From the NCBI GenBank assembly GCA_016169945.1, contig JADLSH010000379.1:3903501-3967500 (forward strand): a stretch of 64,000 nucleotides of DNA. Reading direction: 5' to 3'. Positions 59,101 to 62,100 of the stretch are shown here, in pieces; position 1 is the stretch's first letter, and the number at the start of each line of letters is the position of its first letter. The position numbers were made by a program, and so were the translations under genes. A model generated the notes under the pieces. It was not told the DNA's origin. It did not search any database and saw only the letters and a program-made list of their open reading frames with translations. This DNA comes from Trachythela sp. YZ-2020 (Eukaryota; Cnidaria; Anthozoa; Malacalcyonacea; Clavulariidae).

Positions 59101-62100
59101 TTAGGTAATTTGGTTCTCTCTTTATAATGGAAGCCGGGCTGACAGGGGGTTAGCAATTTTTATAGTAAAAATTGCTGTGCATTTATATGGACAACCAGGC
59201 TGGCCTGGTTCCGGATATCTTGTTAAAAAAGATCTCATTGTGTAGTATTTTTATAGCAGAAATTACTCTGCATTTATATGGACAACTGGGCTGGCCCAGT
59301 TGCCAGGATGAAAGTTCAAAGAATTGTCAAAACAATGTAAAAAACTGATAAAGATAAATCTGATAAGATAAAAAAGATAAAGATAAGAGTTTCTCGACAT
59401 ATAAACCAAGACAAATTCATCCTGATTACCAGGCTGGGCGTGCCAGGCTTCCATATAAACATCCTCCAAGATAAAACGCCTGCTACTTGTTATTTTAGTC
59501 TGTGGAATAGATTGTTTTCATGTGACGTCACAAAATTCAAATATTAAAGCTAGAAAGCTGGCTGTTTTACATGTTCCGTATATCATTACTACGAGTGTTC
59601 ACCAAACATTTTGAGTTAATACAATAATTTCCCCTCGAGTTATAGAGTTTTGAAAAATATTATTGCTGACATCAGCATTATTTTCAAAGTCTGTTAAAAC
59701 CATTGAACTACAGTACCACCCAAGGGAAAGTATACATCGAGGATCGAGCGCGTTTCGCGTTCTCGAATTGCATTAGTTATTGAGTTTCACGTAACATGCT
59801 TTGAGTTGTCATGATGCGATCGAGAGAATTTTCTAGAAACGAGTTTTGAGTAGCAAGTTTCCGCGATGTGCAGAAGGTCGATAGTAAAAAGATTACTCCA
59901 GCGACTCAGCAACCGTCGCTTAAATTTTACCTTTTTTTTCTGTACTAACTACAGCATACCGTGTCTATAGTATGGTTTAACAGAGTTTGCTACAATCGGC
60001 ATTTAACTCCTAACAATAACGTTTTGTCGCCGTGTCTTGAGACTCAATATTTGGGCAATTAAACAACACAAGACTTTCATACAGTTCTATTTCGAATATG
60101 AATTCATCTTCATTCTGAAAATGAATTTGAAATTGACTTCGTCTGAAAGCAAAATGTATCAAAATCTCGCCATGATTTTATTCAAACAGTAAATATATTA
60201 TTCAGTCGCAAGGTGTTGCATCGATTTGTTTTTTCAATCTGTTCTTTCAACGTTATTAAAGGCAGTGGATCCAAGTTTATTGTACACAATCAACTCGACT
60301 TTGCTTGAAACGTCGCTGTGAAGCGCGATTACGCGAAACTCGTAAATAAATATTTGAGCGAGACGTTACACGGAACGAGCGAGAGGTCTCGATACTGCGT
60401 CTCACAAGGCTTCAAGTTGCGTTCCTCGCTCAAACATTCTCGAAACTCGCTCCATAAAAATGTATACTTTCCGTTGGACAGTACTGTAAATATACCTGGA
60501 ACGCCACCTTCATAGAAACTCGCCTAAGTTCGCATGAAGCCAAATTTGACCTCCAGACACTCGTGTCAACTTTCCCACGAGACCACTTCAGGGAGTGAGC
60601 ATGCCCTTTTGCTGAAAAAGGTTGGAGTGCATGTCAAAGCTAGCAGGATAAACAAAGAAGAAAAGTTCCTTTTTTAGATTTTCTTAAAGGTTCCATGGAT
60701 ATTTTTATATTAGTAGTACAATTATAGTTTCTCGCTGGCTGAAGTATGAAAGAAGCGAGAAACAGATTTCACACACTGGGAGGCCCAGGGTGAGTTGCTA
60801 TGCCCTTATATGGGCATGTACCTCGAGATATAGCGTATTTTGTCTTTGGCCGCAAGTGTGGTAGGTCCCACCCTCCCACCCTCCCACCCTTGTGGTTCGA
60901 GACATTAGTTAGGGTTATAGTCTAGGACCTGTATAGGAGTTTGTATGCGTTTCATTTAGCACAGGCAATCTCAACTGTTTTAGGGTAAATTGACCATGAC
61001 GGTCAACATGGCATATGTGCGAAAACCTGAATCCGGGACGAAAAAGTCCTGAAAATGACCCCGCCCTGAAACGGCAGTGCCAACATAGCTCTAACTTCCG
61101 AAAAGCAAAAGCGACAGCCTTTCTGAAGTGCTTATAGTGTTTAGAAGGGTTGCTATTAGGGGTAGTTATTGGAAGGAAAAATTTGTCTAAGTATAATATG
61201 TTACAAGAAAATGACCATGCACCACCACAGGTCAACTGCTAATTATGCATGAAATAACTAATATACCTTGTAGAGATTAAATTTTCTTATTTCCTAAAAA
61301 AATTTATCATGGGATGAAAAACTATGCTTAATTTAATATAATTATTGTAGAATTCATAAGGATTGACATTGTTTTGTTTAAATATAATACATTTTATTTC
61401 ACTTACCCCCACCAAAACACGATTTCAGCCATATTTTGCCATCTTGTTTGCTTTTTATCGCCGAGTCTTGCAAGTATCATCCAATTGTTGTACTTTTACA
61501 TAATGATAGATGACTAAAGAAGATTTCAACCAAGTTTCGTCAAGTTTTGAAGCAGTGCAGTGTATTTTATCTTCGATGTTGTGTCCTTCGATATTTCGTC
61601 AAATATGCCGCCATTGGAAGCCTCGCAGCAGTGCTGGAAAATGTCCGGCAGCGCCAGCAGCACCGCTGCCAGGAAATGTTTGACAAAAAGTCTTCACAGG
61701 AAATTTTTATGTCTCACAGGAAATATTTGTCATTTTATAAAAACAAACAACAGATAATTAGCGTGTTTGTGATATAACATTTTAGAAAATTTAAGTCCGA
61801 CACAGGAAATTTTTGTTTTGGGATTTTGCTGCCAGGAAGGAAAACAGATTATCTAGGCCTACCTCGCAGCTTCTCTGGCCGATAAATGCCACTTCTTCGT
61901 CTTCATATGTATATTTAGATTACAGTATCCAAGAGTACTTCATTGTAGAATAGTCCCAATCGAAAAATTGAAAACATTAGTTGCACTTGAAAGGAAAAAA
62001 CCTCCCATAACACATTTAGGATCAGAATCAAGAACACAAGTTTAAAAATAATTTGAAAGTCACGCGCAATCTTCGCGAAAACTCCTCGTGGGCTACTTAA

